Shown here: positions 34,561-44,304 of the stretch, one piece after another
Numbering within the stretch: the first letter of the stretch is position 1
Layout of the letters: each line of letters opens with the position of its first letter
NCBI GenBank assembly: GCA_020723765.1
Contig: DYIF01000017.1
Span: 1-48,106 of the forward strand
Direction of reading: 5' to 3'
Length of the DNA: 48,106 bases
Origin: Elusimicrobium minutum
GTDB taxonomy: Bacteria > Elusimicrobiota > Elusimicrobia > Elusimicrobiales > UBA9959
Position numbers and translations under genes: made by a program
Notes under the pieces: model-generated
What the model was told of the DNA's origin: nothing
What the model saw: only the letters and a program-made list of their open reading frames with translations
The model's database searches: none

Positions 34561-36293
34561 TTTCCCCCCTCTTTGCGCAAACTATAAAAATATATTCCCA
34601 TATTCAAAGGATTTTCTACAAATCCTTTTACTTCTTCTCTCATAGCCATAATTCCGTAAGGATGTATGGTATATATCTGATAGACCTCTTCGTTTGCGAT
34701 GTTCAATATTTTTTTATAAGTTTCGATTCTGCCTTTTATGGAAGTATCCCGGACCGCTTTTTCTATAAGGCTATCCATTTCGGGATTTGAAAAATTTTGA
34801 GCTTTAGGGTATCTGCCGTCGGAATGATAGAACGGAAAAATAAAATTATGGGGATCCGCGTAATCTCCGACCCAGCCTCTCGTAAAAATAGGCATCTTTT
34901 TATTTTGAGCTTTTTCAAGATAAAGCGACCAATCAAGCCCCCTTATTTCTATTTTAAATTTGGGGTTGAGGGCTTCTATGTTTTTTTTGAGTATCTCGCA
35001 AGCCAACTGCCTTATTTCGCTTCCGTTATTAAAAGTTAAAGTAAGCTTAAACCCTTTTTCCCAAACTTTGCCGCCATAGGCCTTCTTAAAATGTTCTTTA
35101 GCTTTTTCCGGGTCAAACTCGTATTTTTTATAACCGTCGAGTTTTAAAACATTGGGCGGAACCGGAGAATAAGCCCTTTCCGCCTTGCCTTTTAAACTTT
35201 CCGTTATAAATCTTTCGTAATCGAAAGAATAAGCGAAAGCTTTCCTTACGTCTTTATCCGAGAAAAAATCCGACGGTATTCCTTCCCCGTCCAATTTTCC
35301 GCTTCCTATATCGGGATTTGCCGTAGGATTTATTTTAAAAGTAAAAAAGAATACGGGATCGGTCATAAGCCTCGGGAGTTTCGGATACAAAACCACTCCT
35401 TTTAAATTCTCAAACTGAGTTTCGTATATCCTGGGCACTTCTATTATATCCGCGTCGCCTCTTTCTATCATAAGTCTTCTTGTGGAAAACTCGTCTATCG
35501 TTTTTTCTATTACGGTTTTTATCTTTGGCTCCCCTCTGAAATACTCGTTAAAAGCCGATAATGTTATTTGCTTTTTCTCTCTTTCCCAATTCAAAACTTT
35601 ATAAGGTCCGGTCCCGTTTTCTTTATATATTATTCCGGCCTTTTCTTTAGGCCTGTTTGTAAAATCTTTTATCGTCTCATATTTTCCGTCCCACTCTCCG
35701 TTTGAAATAGCCCAGTTCTTATTCATTATGTAAGACCACCTCGCCATTATCGAAAGAAAAGGAGCGAAAGGTTTCTTAAGTTTTATTATAACATTGTCGT
35801 TTTCCGTTTTAACCGCATTTTCAAAATCGGTTTTGGATATTTTTATGTTTCCTTTTTCGTCCCTTACCGAAGTTATGCCGAATAACGGTTCCAATAACAA
35901 AGAGGACGGCCCACCCGATATGTCGGATACGGCAAACCTTAAAATCGAATATTTTACATCCTCGGGAGTAAGGATTTCTCCGTTATGAAACTTTATTCCT
36001 TTTTTTATCGGAAATTTGTAAACAAGGCCGTCTCTGGATATAAGTCCGTTTGAAAAATCCGGAACTCTCTCCGATATAAGCGGTACAAATTTGTCCAATT
36101 TTTCTCCGTCGAACGCTATCAAAGTGTCGTATACATTAAGCAAGGTTCCGTGAGTTATCGCGTCGTAAGAATAAACCGGGTCCAGAGAGGTTATCTCCCC
36201 GGTATGGGCGAAATAAATCATATCTTTGGAATTATTTTTAGAGCAGGAAAGCAAAAAAAACGCTACGGCTAAAAAACTAACTATTTTTTTCAT
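34557..36293 (-). CDS. Peptide-type ABC substrate-binding lipoprotein
   Basis: 578 residues, SBP_bac_5 (OppA/DppA) family. The lipobox LLSC (Cys17) follows a signal peptide. Family landmarks: [13 protein letters not shown] near the mature start, [27 protein letters not shown], and [18 protein letters not shown] near the C-terminus. It binds oligopeptides or similar ligands. No permease or ATPase gene is adjacent, so it is an orphan here. Overlaps gapN by 4 nt and the peptidase gene by 17 nt. Confidence 0.94.
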   Translation of the reverse strand: MKKIVSFLAVAFFLLSCSKNNSKDMIYFAHTGEITSLDPVYSYDAITHGTLLNVYDTLIAFDGEKLDKFVPLISERVPDFSNGLISRDGLVYKFPIKKGIKFHNGEILTPEDVKYSILRFAVSDISGGPSSLLLEPLFGITSVRDEKGNIKISKTDFENAVKTENDNVIIKLKKPFAPFLSIMARWSYIMNKNWAISNGEWDGKYETIKDFTNRPKEKAGIIYKENGTGPYKVLNWEREKKQITLSAFNEYFRGEPKIKTVIEKTIDEFSTRRLMIERGDADIIEVPRIYETQFENLKGVVLYPKLPRLMTDPVFFFTFKINPTANPDIGSGKLDGEGIPSDFFSDKDVRKAFAYSFDYERFITESLKGKAERAYSPVPPNVLKLDGYKKYEFDPEKAKEHFKKAYGGKVWEKGFKLTLTFNNGSEIRQLACEILKKNIEALNPKFKIEIRGLDWSLYLEKAQNKKMPIFTRGWVGDYADPHNFIFPFYHSDGRYPKAQNFSNPEMDSLIEKAVRDTSIKGRIETYKKILNIANEEVYQIYTIHPYGIMAMREEVKGFVENPLNMGIYFYSLRKEGGK

Positions 36294-38199
36294 TTTTTCT
36301 CCTTTTATTGGGTTTTTCTTCTTTTATGAAACTTCCAAAATATATTTTCTTGCCTTTTACTTTTTGGCCCGACTCGACATTTTCTATCTTTTCTCCGAAT
36401 TTTTCCTCAAAAAGTATTTCTCTGACATTATTGGAGTCTTTTGTGGCCTCTATTATTTTCCCCTCGCCCGAGTATATCATAACATGGTCCACAAAATTGG
36501 AATTTTCTTTCGTCGAAAAAATAAGGTCTCCTTTTTTAAGTTCGATAAATCTTTTAATCTTTTTAGCCGAAATATACTGATCGTTTGCGTTTCTCGGTAT
36601 TTCCATACCCAGCGTTTTATATACTACGCTCGTCAGTCCCGAACAGTCTATTCCGTTAAAGCTTCTTCCTCCCCAGTCGTATTGCGTTCCGATAAATTTT
36701 TTAGCCAACTCCGCTACCCTTTCTCTGAAATTTAACCTTTTTAAATCTTCAATCAAAAAAACATCTTCTTTTTTTATGTAAAATAATACGCCGCCAAGAA
36801 AAGCGAAATAAAAACCGTCGCTCTCCGATATCGCGTAAAACCTCGTTCCCATCGACAGACTCAAAAATTTCTTTTTATTGGCTCCGTAGGCATCCGCGGA
36901 TTTTTCTTTTACGACCGCGTTAAAAATCTGCGGAAGAGAAAAGCGATAACCGGAGAGGTATCCGCCGTAAGGCGACAGATTTTTATCCCTTTCATAAATT
37001 TTTTGTTCAAAAGCGTTTGTCAAAACGCCGAAATCGTCCTCTTTAACAAAAAAAACATTCTCATCAGGAGTAATCTGCGTAAGCTTTTCCTTATCTTTCG
37101 AATAAACTTCCGAATAAGGAAACAAAGGAGAGATTAGTTTGTATATATCGTCGAGTATTATGTAGGAGGTTCCGTATTTGTTTTTAAACCAGGCTTTGGC
37201 AAATTCTTTCGAGTCGTAAACGACTTCGACAAAATCGTTATTTTTACCTGCCGGGTCGTTTACTATTATGTCTCCGTTTTCGTCGATTCCTTTTATAACC
37301 ACGAGATGCCCTTTGGTTTTTTTAATCGGAGATTTTCTAAGTTCTCCGGGGCCGAATGTTATGCTGGCTACGACGGGTATCCCTCTTGAAAGATAAAAAT
37401 AAAGTTCTTCGTAGGAATTTAATCTGGAAACGAAAGAATAAACTCCTCTGGAAGAAGCAAACAGGGTATTAAAAATCCAATTGCCGTATATGTTTTCGGA
37501 GGTGTCTATAACATTGGAAGCCGCGGTTATCGTATCTATTTTAATTCCGTAGTAATTTAAGGCCATGGTAAGCGAGGTTGGGCTGCATATGTCCTGGTTG
37601 TAATTTACCTGCTGAACCATTTGAGAAATCTTAGGGACGTTAAGCTTTATTTTTTTGTTTTTAAGCGTCCCAAAACCGTTAGTTTTTTTTTCGGAGTCGG
37701 TCAAAACGGCGTTTATTAACTTTATTTTTGTTTTTTCGCCGGAGTTGTTGTAAAGTTTTATTCTAAGGTCGAAATCTTTTATTTTTTTATTAAATTTTAC
37801 CACATCCACATCGGTGTTTCCTATTTGATTTTTCTTAGAAAAACTTTTGGACCTTCCGAAAGAAAAATTGCCGAAACTGAACTCTTCTCCATCTACTATA
37901 ATTGAAGAAGAAAGAATATCGTTTTTTTTAATATCCGCGGAAACCGAAACGATAGCCTGGTCGAAAGGGAATTCGTTTTTTATCTGAATTAAAATCTCGG
38001 ATGGCATTGACAAATCGGAGTTTTCAAGTATTCCTTCGGGCTGAGAAATAATATTAAAGTTATCCATTCTTTTAATTTTAACGGCTTTTATTTTCTCAAG
38101 CTCGTTAAGGTCCGCTATAAAAAAATTGCGAGAAACGAAAACATCGGTTTGAGCCATAACGTTAAATTCCCAAACAAAAAGCAAAGCGAATTTTATCAT
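36277..38199 (-). CDS. Exported double peptidase: C39-like plus NlpC/P60
   Basis: 640 residues. A signal peptide ends near VMA-QTD. Residues 30-190 look beta-rich and are unassigned. A C39-type cysteine peptidase-like domain follows: QDICSPTSLTMALNYYG (Cys near 203), KGHLVVIKG (His) and VNDPAGKN (Asp/Asn). An SH3b-like stretch leads to a C-terminal NlpC/P60 domain: YDWGGRSFNGIDCSGL (Cys near 519) and DHVMIYSG (His). NlpC/P60 enzymes cut stem peptides in peptidoglycan. Having both domains in one chain is unusual; the first may process peptides or be a binding relic. First gene of the nine-gene operon. Confidence 0.88.
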   Translation of the reverse strand: MIKFALLFVWEFNVMAQTDVFVSRNFFIADLNELEKIKAVKIKRMDNFNIISQPEGILENSDLSMPSEILIQIKNEFPFDQAIVSVSADIKKNDILSSSIIVDGEEFSFGNFSFGRSKSFSKKNQIGNTDVDVVKFNKKIKDFDLRIKLYNNSGEKTKIKLINAVLTDSEKKTNGFGTLKNKKIKLNVPKISQMVQQVNYNQDICSPTSLTMALNYYGIKIDTITAASNVIDTSENIYGNWIFNTLFASSRGVYSFVSRLNSYEELYFYLSRGIPVVASITFGPGELRKSPIKKTKGHLVVIKGIDENGDIIVNDPAGKNNDFVEVVYDSKEFAKAWFKNKYGTSYIILDDIYKLISPLFPYSEVYSKDKEKLTQITPDENVFFVKEDDFGVLTNAFEQKIYERDKNLSPYGGYLSGYRFSLPQIFNAVVKEKSADAYGANKKKFLSLSMGTRFYAISESDGFYFAFLGGVLFYIKKEDVFLIEDLKRLNFRERVAELAKKFIGTQYDWGGRSFNGIDCSGLTSVVYKTLGMEIPRNANDQYISAKKIKRFIELKKGDLIFSTKENSNFVDHVMIYSGEGKIIEATKDSNNVREILFEEKFGEKIENVESGQKVKGKKIYFGSFIKEEKPNKRRKNEKNS

Positions 38200-38209
38200 T
38201 CACAAATAT

Positions 38210-38215
38210 ATTATA
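38210..38215 (-). promoter_or_regulatory. -10 element of the nine-gene operon
   Basis: TATAAT on the minus strand, 10 nt before the ATG at 38199, in the 50-nt gap after the P-type ATPase homologue gene. It predicts a leader of only 3-4 nt. No Shine-Dalgarno and no good -35 are seen. Confidence 0.45.
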
Positions 38216-38249
38216 TAAAAAACCGAATTAAGGCGGTTATAAGAGGAAA

Positions 38250-40064
38250 TCAGTTGCCTTCCAATCTTATTTTATATAATCTGATAGAGTTTAATAAAAC
38301 CCCGATAACGCCTACAAAAGCGCTAAACATAAAAACAATAGAGAAAATATAGGGATTTTTTAACGAAAAAAAGCAGGCAAAAGCGGACAAAAAAGCGAGA
38401 GATAAAGAAAATTTGAAATTTTGACTTATTATACTATTTATTTTTTTAGTAAGATCCATCGCCTTAAAAATAAGAAGGATATCGGGTTTAATTAAAACCA
38501 TATCGCTTGAAATGGAAGTAATATCTATCCCTCTTTTGACTGCCACTCCCAAATCCGAGTTTAAAATCGCGGGCGTATCGTTAAGCCCGTCACCCACCAT
38601 CATAACCTTATAACCGTCCATTCTATATCTCAATACTATGCTATGTTTTTCCTGAGGCTTTACGTTAAAATAGTATTCGTCGATACCGAGTTTTAAAGCG
38701 AAATTAGATACTATCTCTTTCGTTTCCGAACTGGCTATGACCGGCTTTATATTATATTCGTTAAAATTCTTTTTCATAATATCCAAATAATCGTCGGAGA
38801 TATCCGGTATCGAAGCGATATCGAATATCATAAGGTTTATACTTCCAATTCTGTTTATTACTTCGGGATTATTAAATACAAAACCGGTTTTGGAAGCTCT
38901 TGTAAAACCTATGAGAGTAGAAATGGGAAAAAGAATACCCAAAGACAAAGGAGAAGCCAGCATGATCATATACATAAAAGAATACAAAGCGAAAGAAAAA
39001 TCCGTTTTCAAGTACAAAAAGAACGAAAAGGAAAAGGACAGAAAAAGAAAAGAAAAAAAGTAATATCTAAAAGTTTTCTCTTCCGAATTGCTCATTATTT
39101 CCCTTTTGATATAAGAATCTCTCGTTATTGCGGCTATCTGCATAAAAACTGTATCTTCCATTCTTTTTAAAGCGACCGCTTTTATATCGTCGTAGACATT
39201 GACCGTGGTAGCGTATAAAGTATCGCCTCTTTTCTTTTTTACGTAACCGCTTTGTCCGGTAAAGACGGATTCGTCTATAAGCGCCTCTCTGCTTTCCAAA
39301 ACGCAATCCGAAGGTATCTGCTCTCCTTTTTTAATATACAACAAATCCCCCGGTTCTATTTTTTCGCTTTCCACTCTCGCGCTTTTGTCGTTTTTTATTA
39401 TCGTCGCAAATTTCGGATAAATTTTAATCATTAAATTGAAATATTCCTGGTATCTTTCGGAAACGAAAGAATCCAAATATTTTCCTAAATTAAAAATGGA
39501 AATAAGCAAAGTTACTTCGTACCATCTGGGATTGATATCGGAAAGAAGCGAAGGATAAAAGATAATTAAGGAATTAAGAATCATCCCGAAGGCGGAAGAA
39601 ACGCTTACAAGAGCGTCTATATCGAATTTCGAACCGATGTTTTTTAAAAATTTTTTATGAAAATCGAAACCGCAATAAATCCATACGAAAAAAGCCAGAA
39701 TAAACGACGTTATGCCTTCGACGTTTAAATAATTAGAATATAATATGATTACGCTTACAAAAAAAGATACTATGAATTTTAAAAAAAGTTTTTTTCTAAA
39801 ATTGGAATCGAAAAACTTAAATTCCATTTTGTTTTTTTCGCTTTCCAGCACTTTATCAACACCGTAACCCAAGGAGTTAATTCTCGAAATTATTTTCTCT
39901 AAAGTCACCGAATCCCTGTCGTATTCCAGCAAAATCATTTTTGAAATAAAAAAAACGCTTACTTTGTTTAACCCGCCCATTTTTGAAAGGTTATTTTTTA
40001 TAGCGCAAGCGGATTCCTCCGAGTCGATATCTTTAACTAAAAGCGATAATTTTCTGGTATTCAT
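38250..40064 (-). CDS. P-type ATPase homologue lacking catalytic motifs
   Basis: 604 residues with the layout of a copper/heavy-metal P1B ATPase but disabled throughout. The N-terminal HMA-like fold has CxxC replaced by SEES. The membrane CPC motif is SPL (MLASPLSLGI). Actuator-domain TGES is TGQS. The phosphorylation motif DKTGT is DIASI (about 417-421), and only about 70 residues separate it from GDGLNDTPAI (about 491), so the nucleotide-binding domain is gone. Membrane helices, the P-domain core with KPQEK, and the GDGxND motif remain. The frame is intact, so this is a maintained pseudoenzyme, not a decaying gene. It cannot pump by the normal cycle; a metal-sensing, chaperone or scaffold role is inference. 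Last gene of the ileS operon. Confidence 0.88.
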   Translation of the reverse strand: MNTRKLSLLVKDIDSEESACAIKNNLSKMGGLNKVSVFFISKMILLEYDRDSVTLEKIISRINSLGYGVDKVLESEKNKMEFKFFDSNFRKKLFLKFIVSFFVSVIILYSNYLNVEGITSFILAFFVWIYCGFDFHKKFLKNIGSKFDIDALVSVSSAFGMILNSLIIFYPSLLSDINPRWYEVTLLISIFNLGKYLDSFVSERYQEYFNLMIKIYPKFATIIKNDKSARVESEKIEPGDLLYIKKGEQIPSDCVLESREALIDESVFTGQSGYVKKKRGDTLYATTVNVYDDIKAVALKRMEDTVFMQIAAITRDSYIKREIMSNSEEKTFRYYFFSFLFLSFSFSFFLYLKTDFSFALYSFMYMIMLASPLSLGILFPISTLIGFTRASKTGFVFNNPEVINRIGSINLMIFDIASIPDISDDYLDIMKKNFNEYNIKPVIASSETKEIVSNFALKLGIDEYYFNVKPQEKHSIVLRYRMDGYKVMMVGDGLNDTPAILNSDLGVAVKRGIDITSISSDMVLIKPDILLIFKAMDLTKKINSIISQNFKFSLSLAFLSAFACFFSLKNPYIFSIVFMFSAFVGVIGVLLNSIRLYKIRLEGN

Positions 40065-40852
40065 TTTCCTATTTCGTTAAGCCATTTTTTTTCAAGCTGA
40101 TAAACGTCGTTAAAAACTGCCGGATAAGCGTTTTTAATGGCAAAGTCCAAACTTAATCCTCTTTTAAGTCCGTCGATGAAAATATAAAATTTAAAAGAGC
40201 CTTCTTTTTTAATCAAAAATTTAATTATATCCGAAGACTGAGCGTAAAACTTTTCGACATCCGCGATTTTATCGTTATTTTTTGGTTTTAAGTTGTTTAA
40301 AACCGAAAAAGGATAAAGAGAGACATAGACCTTAGATTTAAGAATCTTCTCGTATTTCAAATCGGATTCGAAACATGCTTTTCTTTCCTGATATACAGCA
40401 AGTCCTTCGCTAATCCACGGATATATTTCAGCATAATCTCCAAAATACTCGTTTAATATCAAATGCGTTATTTCATGAGCTATTACGCATGGCGTTTGAG
40501 TGGATATGTAGGTCTCTATGGTATTTGAGCTTATAAAACCTCCGCTCCACTTCGGGGCTTTCGTTTTTTTTAAAAAACTTTCTTTGTCTTCGTGAACCAC
40601 TATTCTGTAAGGAGCGACTTGAACAAAAGAAAAAAGATTCGTGTCCATCATAAGAGAATAATAATATTTTTCCGCCATATCGGATATCTCTTTGGCATAA
40701 GAAGAAGAAAGGGAATTTACTATGAAATGAGCGGATTCGGAATAGGTATAATCCGGGTATCTTGAATCGTAAAGAGAGTATTTTTTATCCGAATACTCTA
40801 CGGATGCGCAGGAATAAAGAAAGAATAAAGCGAGAAAAAAATATTTATTCAT
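40061..40852 (-). CDS. Gluzincin metallopeptidase lipoprotein (MA-like)
   Basis: 263 residues. Lipobox LYSC (Cys15), mature start CASVEYSDKK. Zinc motif HEITH (126-130) with a downstream Glu in WISEGLAVYQE, the arrangement of the peptidase MA-like family (PF13485 type). Substrate unknown. The signal peptide and first mature residues closely match those of the M48 lipoprotein at 20763-21509, though the catalytic domains are unrelated. Overlaps both neighbours by 4 nt. Confidence 0.9.
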   Translation of the reverse strand: MNKYFFLALFFLYSCASVEYSDKKYSLYDSRYPDYTYSESAHFIVNSLSSSYAKEISDMAEKYYYSLMMDTNLFSFVQVAPYRIVVHEDKESFLKKTKAPKWSGGFISSNTIETYISTQTPCVIAHEITHLILNEYFGDYAEIYPWISEGLAVYQERKACFESDLKYEKILKSKVYVSLYPFSVLNNLKPKNNDKIADVEKFYAQSSDIIKFLIKKEGSFKFYIFIDGLKRGLSLDFAIKNAYPAVFNDVYQLEKKWLNEIGK

Positions 40853-42948
40853 TTTAATTCTATTATTCCGCTATATATTTTTATTTCGTTTATTTTTAAA
40901 GGAATATTGGAACGATTCAAGTCGTAGGTAAAATTTAAAAACGAACACAAAAATTTCGGAATCCTAAAATATCCCAAATCCACATAGAGAACGCTAAAAA
41001 AAATCTTATTATCTTTAACCGTTAAATAAGAATAAGTCGTTATCTCTTTTCCCATCAAATTAAATTTTATTTTTATGATGTTATTTAGAAATTCTATTTC
41101 CAAATCCTTTAAGTCAAACGAGTCTTCGACGGTTCTTATCAAAGAAAAGTCCGAAATCTTCGCCGAAATCATATCTATTTGAGAAAATCCGTTTATGAAT
41201 GTCGGGAAAGATTCCGAAAATCTTAAATTATGCAATCTTAACCTTATTCCGTAGATATCTACTCCTTTATAATTGGCATAACCGGCCGCAAGGTCCGCAT
41301 AATCGGCGAAATTTTTATTTTGATCGAAGCCGTAAACATATATCGAAACGTCTTTCAAAACCAAATCCCCTATTTTTAATTCGGAAATGGAGTAAGTGTT
41401 TTTATCCGGTTCCAAAACGTAATAAGAACGTTTTTTAAAAACTCTTATATTTTCTATCTTCGCTATTTCGTTTAAAACTCCTTTAAGCGAATAATCGTCG
41501 TTTGCGTCGGTTATCAAATAATCGGCGAAATATTTCATACTATCGGGATATCCCACAAATCTCACGCTTTCAAGTCCGTATTTATTTTTTATGCTGTTAA
41601 ATGTGTAATAATTGACAAAATCGTTTTGAGAATTTACGGATACGGTCACGAAACTATGGGTATTTTTTTCCTTTACCTCATCCAAAGCTTTTTCCAATCC
41701 GAGGTCTTCTTTGATAAAAAGCATTAACTCGTTTATGTGATATTTTTTAAAAGGATTTTTTTCCGTTCCCAAAATTCTACTATCGGAATATTTTAACACC
41801 CCGGTCAAAGATAAACCGTTTAAAATTCCCAAAATTACGCATGCGTAGATAAAATATTTTCTAAATACCGGAATAAAAGTCACGGAGGAACCTACGATAA
41901 GAGGGATTATTATCGGGAAAATCAAATCTTTGTTAATAAACGGAAAAACGGAAAAAATGGCAAAAGGATATAAAAACCATTTTAACAGAACCTTTCTCGG
42001 TTCGTATACCATATATGAAGCGAAAAAAGTCCATACGAAAAAAACCAAAATTATATAAAAATAAATAAGCCCCAAAGAATCCGACATAAAGTTTATATAA
42101 GGTTTAAAATTTAAAAAAACGAACTTGGGATTTTGCAAAAAATAAAACCATACGCCGAGTATTATAAACCTGAGATAAAATATAAAAGAAACAATAAAAA
42201 TAGGCAAAAATATTTTGACGATAAGATGCGAATATACCGTAGTAAAAAGATAACTCAGAAATCCCAGGATGGGCAAAGTATAAAGTATAAAGAATTTGTC
42301 GGTTAAAAACCCCAACGAAAAAACTATCAAAAACAAAGGTATCATGTTTGTCTTTTCAAACTTTTCGGTTTTAATGTATAAATAATAACTCCATGTTACG
42401 AAAACCGAGGTTAAAAGAACCGGGGAAAATTTTCTCGAAAGCTCGAAAGTAAAAGGAGCGGATAAAAAAATCAAGACTCCGATTAATGCCGAATTTTTAT
42501 TTCTGCTTTCCAAAAGTAAAAAATATATTCCAAGCGATATCGCCGCTATGCATAAGGAATTTACCACAAAAAGAGAATAAGAATATCCCAACCCCATAAA
42601 CTTTACAAAAGGCCAAAAAAACAGATAATAAAGAGGCATATCGAAGTTTATATAAGACAACTCGGAAAAACTTAAAATGGAAAAGAAAGTAGAATTTAGA
42701 TAATTGTTAAGATACTCGAAAGATTTCAAATCTTTATAAGAGAATACGGAAGAATTTTGGAAAAAGTAAATAAAGTTGAAAAGAAAATGAGTCAGTATCG
42801 CTATAGAGAGATAAGCTATGTGTTTATAATCTTTTTTTTCTTTTTCTTTCGGTTTATCTTTTTCAAAAAGAACGCTCTCTATCGCCATTCTGTTGGCGAG
42901 AACTTTTTTTCTAAAACTATCGAAAAATCCGGTTTTATTTTCTTCCAC
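40849..42948 (-). CDS. GT39-like membrane glycosyltransferase with DUF2993-like tail
   Basis: About 699 residues. Roughly a dozen membrane helices with features of polyprenyl-phosphate-dependent GT39/PMT/ArnT enzymes: an outside loop with acidic FDMPLYYLFF (family: D/E, then HPPLYY), RKFSPVLLTSVFVTWSYYLY, and a soluble part after about 390. The last 180 residues (KIGDLVLKDVSIYVYG to the end, PLKINEIKIYSGIIEL) resemble DUF2993/LmeA-type lipid-binding domains, an unusual fusion. Start: GTG at 42948 has AGGG 6 nt upstream; the longer frame begins with TTG at 42972 and has no Shine-Dalgarno. Acceptor unknown. Confidence 0.72.
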   Translation of the reverse strand: MEENKTGFFDSFRKKVLANRMAIESVLFEKDKPKEKEKKDYKHIAYLSIAILTHFLFNFIYFFQNSSVFSYKDLKSFEYLNNYLNSTFFSILSFSELSYINFDMPLYYLFFWPFVKFMGLGYSYSLFVVNSLCIAAISLGIYFLLLESRNKNSALIGVLIFLSAPFTFELSRKFSPVLLTSVFVTWSYYLYIKTEKFEKTNMIPLFLIVFSLGFLTDKFFILYTLPILGFLSYLFTTVYSHLIVKIFLPIFIVSFIFYLRFIILGVWFYFLQNPKFVFLNFKPYINFMSDSLGLIYFYIILVFFVWTFFASYMVYEPRKVLLKWFLYPFAIFSVFPFINKDLIFPIIIPLIVGSSVTFIPVFRKYFIYACVILGILNGLSLTGVLKYSDSRILGTEKNPFKKYHINELMLFIKEDLGLEKALDEVKEKNTHSFVTVSVNSQNDFVNYYTFNSIKNKYGLESVRFVGYPDSMKYFADYLITDANDDYSLKGVLNEIAKIENIRVFKKRSYYVLEPDKNTYSISELKIGDLVLKDVSIYVYGFDQNKNFADYADLAAGYANYKGVDIYGIRLRLHNLRFSESFPTFINGFSQIDMISAKISDFSLIRTVEDSFDLKDLEIEFLNNIIKIKFNLMGKEITTYSYLTVKDNKIFFSVLYVDLGYFRIPKFLCSFLNFTYDLNRSNIPLKINEIKIYSGIIELK

Positions 42949-43861
42949 TTTTTTCCCTATCTTTATTCTCAAGTTTTCTTATTTTTTCTTGGTAAATATT
43001 TTCAGATTCTGGATTAACTTTTAAAGCCATATCGTAGTATTTTTTAGCATTGTCTTTATTACCGAGATGAAAATATATATCTCCGGCATAGTAAATGTAA
43101 GTAGAATTGGACATGGTTGAAAGTTTAATGGCAAAATTTATGTCGTTTGCCGCGTTTTCCATATTATTCGATTTCGCGTTTATTCTCGCCCTTAAAAAAT
43201 AATACGAAGGATCTTCTTTTATTTCTATCGCTTTTGTAATATATTTTAACGCGGACGAATCGGAATTTTCAAATTTAATTTTGGCCATTTGATAAAAAAC
43301 CAAATCCGAGGAAGCGTTTTTTTCTATAGCTTCAAGATCCGAAAGAGCGTTTTGGAGGTCGCCAAGTTTATAATGAGCCAAGGCCCTGTAGTAATAAGCC
43401 AGTTCCTTCGGAGATATTTCTATGGCTTTGGAAAAATCTTTTACGCTTTGTTCGTAATTCTTGGTATAGTAATTTATTAAACCTCTGTTATAAAAAGCGT
43501 AATAATAATTGGGATTTATACTAAGCGCCTTATCGACATAATAAAGCGCGTCGTTATATAGCTTGGATTCTATCAAAAGCGAAGCCAAATTGTTATAAGC
43601 CGGAAGATAATTTGAAGAAACGGATATGGCTTTAAGATAATCGTCCTTGGCTTTTTCTTTGTTCCCTATTTTTTCATATGTAAGAGCTCTCGAAACCAGA
43701 GCCTCCGGGTAATTCGGTTTTATTAAAATCGATTTGGTATACATATCCAGAGCCTTAAAATAATCGCCGTTCATAAAAAAAGTATTTCCTCGTTTATAAT
43801 AATATTCCGGGTTTTGAGAACAAGAAACGGCAAAAATAATTAAAAATATCAATCCTCGCAT
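42935..43861 (-). CDS. TPR-repeat lipoprotein
   Basis: 308 residues. Lipobox AVSC (about residue 14), then about eight tetratricopeptide repeats from residue 18 to the end (for example YYYKRGNTFFMNGDYFKALD, and PNYPEALVSRALTYEKIGNK). A protein-binding scaffold at the envelope. Overlaps lspA by 13 nt and the GT39-like gene by about 14 nt. Partners may be the envelope enzymes of the same operon. Confidence 0.93.
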   Translation of the reverse strand: MRGLIFLIIFAVSCSQNPEYYYKRGNTFFMNGDYFKALDMYTKSILIKPNYPEALVSRALTYEKIGNKEKAKDDYLKAISVSSNYLPAYNNLASLLIESKLYNDALYYVDKALSINPNYYYAFYNRGLINYYTKNYEQSVKDFSKAIEISPKELAYYYRALAHYKLGDLQNALSDLEAIEKNASSDLVFYQMAKIKFENSDSSALKYITKAIEIKEDPSYYFLRARINAKSNNMENAANDINFAIKLSTMSNSTYIYYAGDIYFHLGNKDNAKKYYDMALKVNPESENIYQEKIRKLENKDREKSGRK

Positions 43862-44304
43862 TTTTCCTCCTTAACCCCGCCGAACATTATCATAACGGCG
43901 CCGCATGTGATAAAAAAATCGGCCATATTAAAAACGGCGGGAAAATACTTAAGATCTATAAAATCCACCACATAACCGTGTTTTATTCTGTCGAATATGT
44001 TTCCCAAAGCTCCGCCTATTATAAAATGTAAGGCGTAGAAAGAAAGAAGATCTTTCGTTTTTCTTCTCATGTAAAGCAAGAAAACAAGAAGCAAAGAATT
44101 GAATAAAATAAAAAACATATTAAAGCCTTTCAAAAATCCGAAAGCCACTCCGGTATTTTCCACATAATGAAAATTCAAAAAACCGCCCATTAAACTTACG
44201 CCCGCGATATCGGAGGATACTATTATGTTTTTGGTAATTCTATCTATTAAAAAAACAAAAACGACTATCAAAAAAGCGCATATATGCTTATTTTTTTTAA
44301 GCAT
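43849..44304 (-). CDS. lspA: Lipoprotein signal peptidase (signal peptidase II)
   Basis: 151 residues with four membrane helices. Conserved motifs: FLIDRITKNII, NFHYVENTGVAFGFL, GALGNIFDRIKHGYVVDFID and FPAVFNMADFFI, the last two carrying the catalytic Asp pair. It removes signal peptides from lipoproteins; the window has many clients. The start is placed at the ATG at 44304, overlapping the ileS stop by 8 nt with GGAGAAG upstream; the frame extends to an ATG at 44328, which has no Shine-Dalgarno. Confidence 0.95.
   Translation of the reverse strand: MLKKNKHICAFLIVVFVFLIDRITKNIIVSSDIAGVSLMGGFLNFHYVENTGVAFGFLKGFNMFFILFNSLLLVFLLYMRRKTKDLLSFYALHFIIGGALGNIFDRIKHGYVVDFIDLKYFPAVFNMADFFITCGAVMIMFGGVKEEKCED

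Noticed and set aside
42949-42972. TTG start for the GT39-like gene
   Set aside because: No Shine-Dalgarno; the GTG at 42948 has AGGG 6 nt upstream. Not fully settled.
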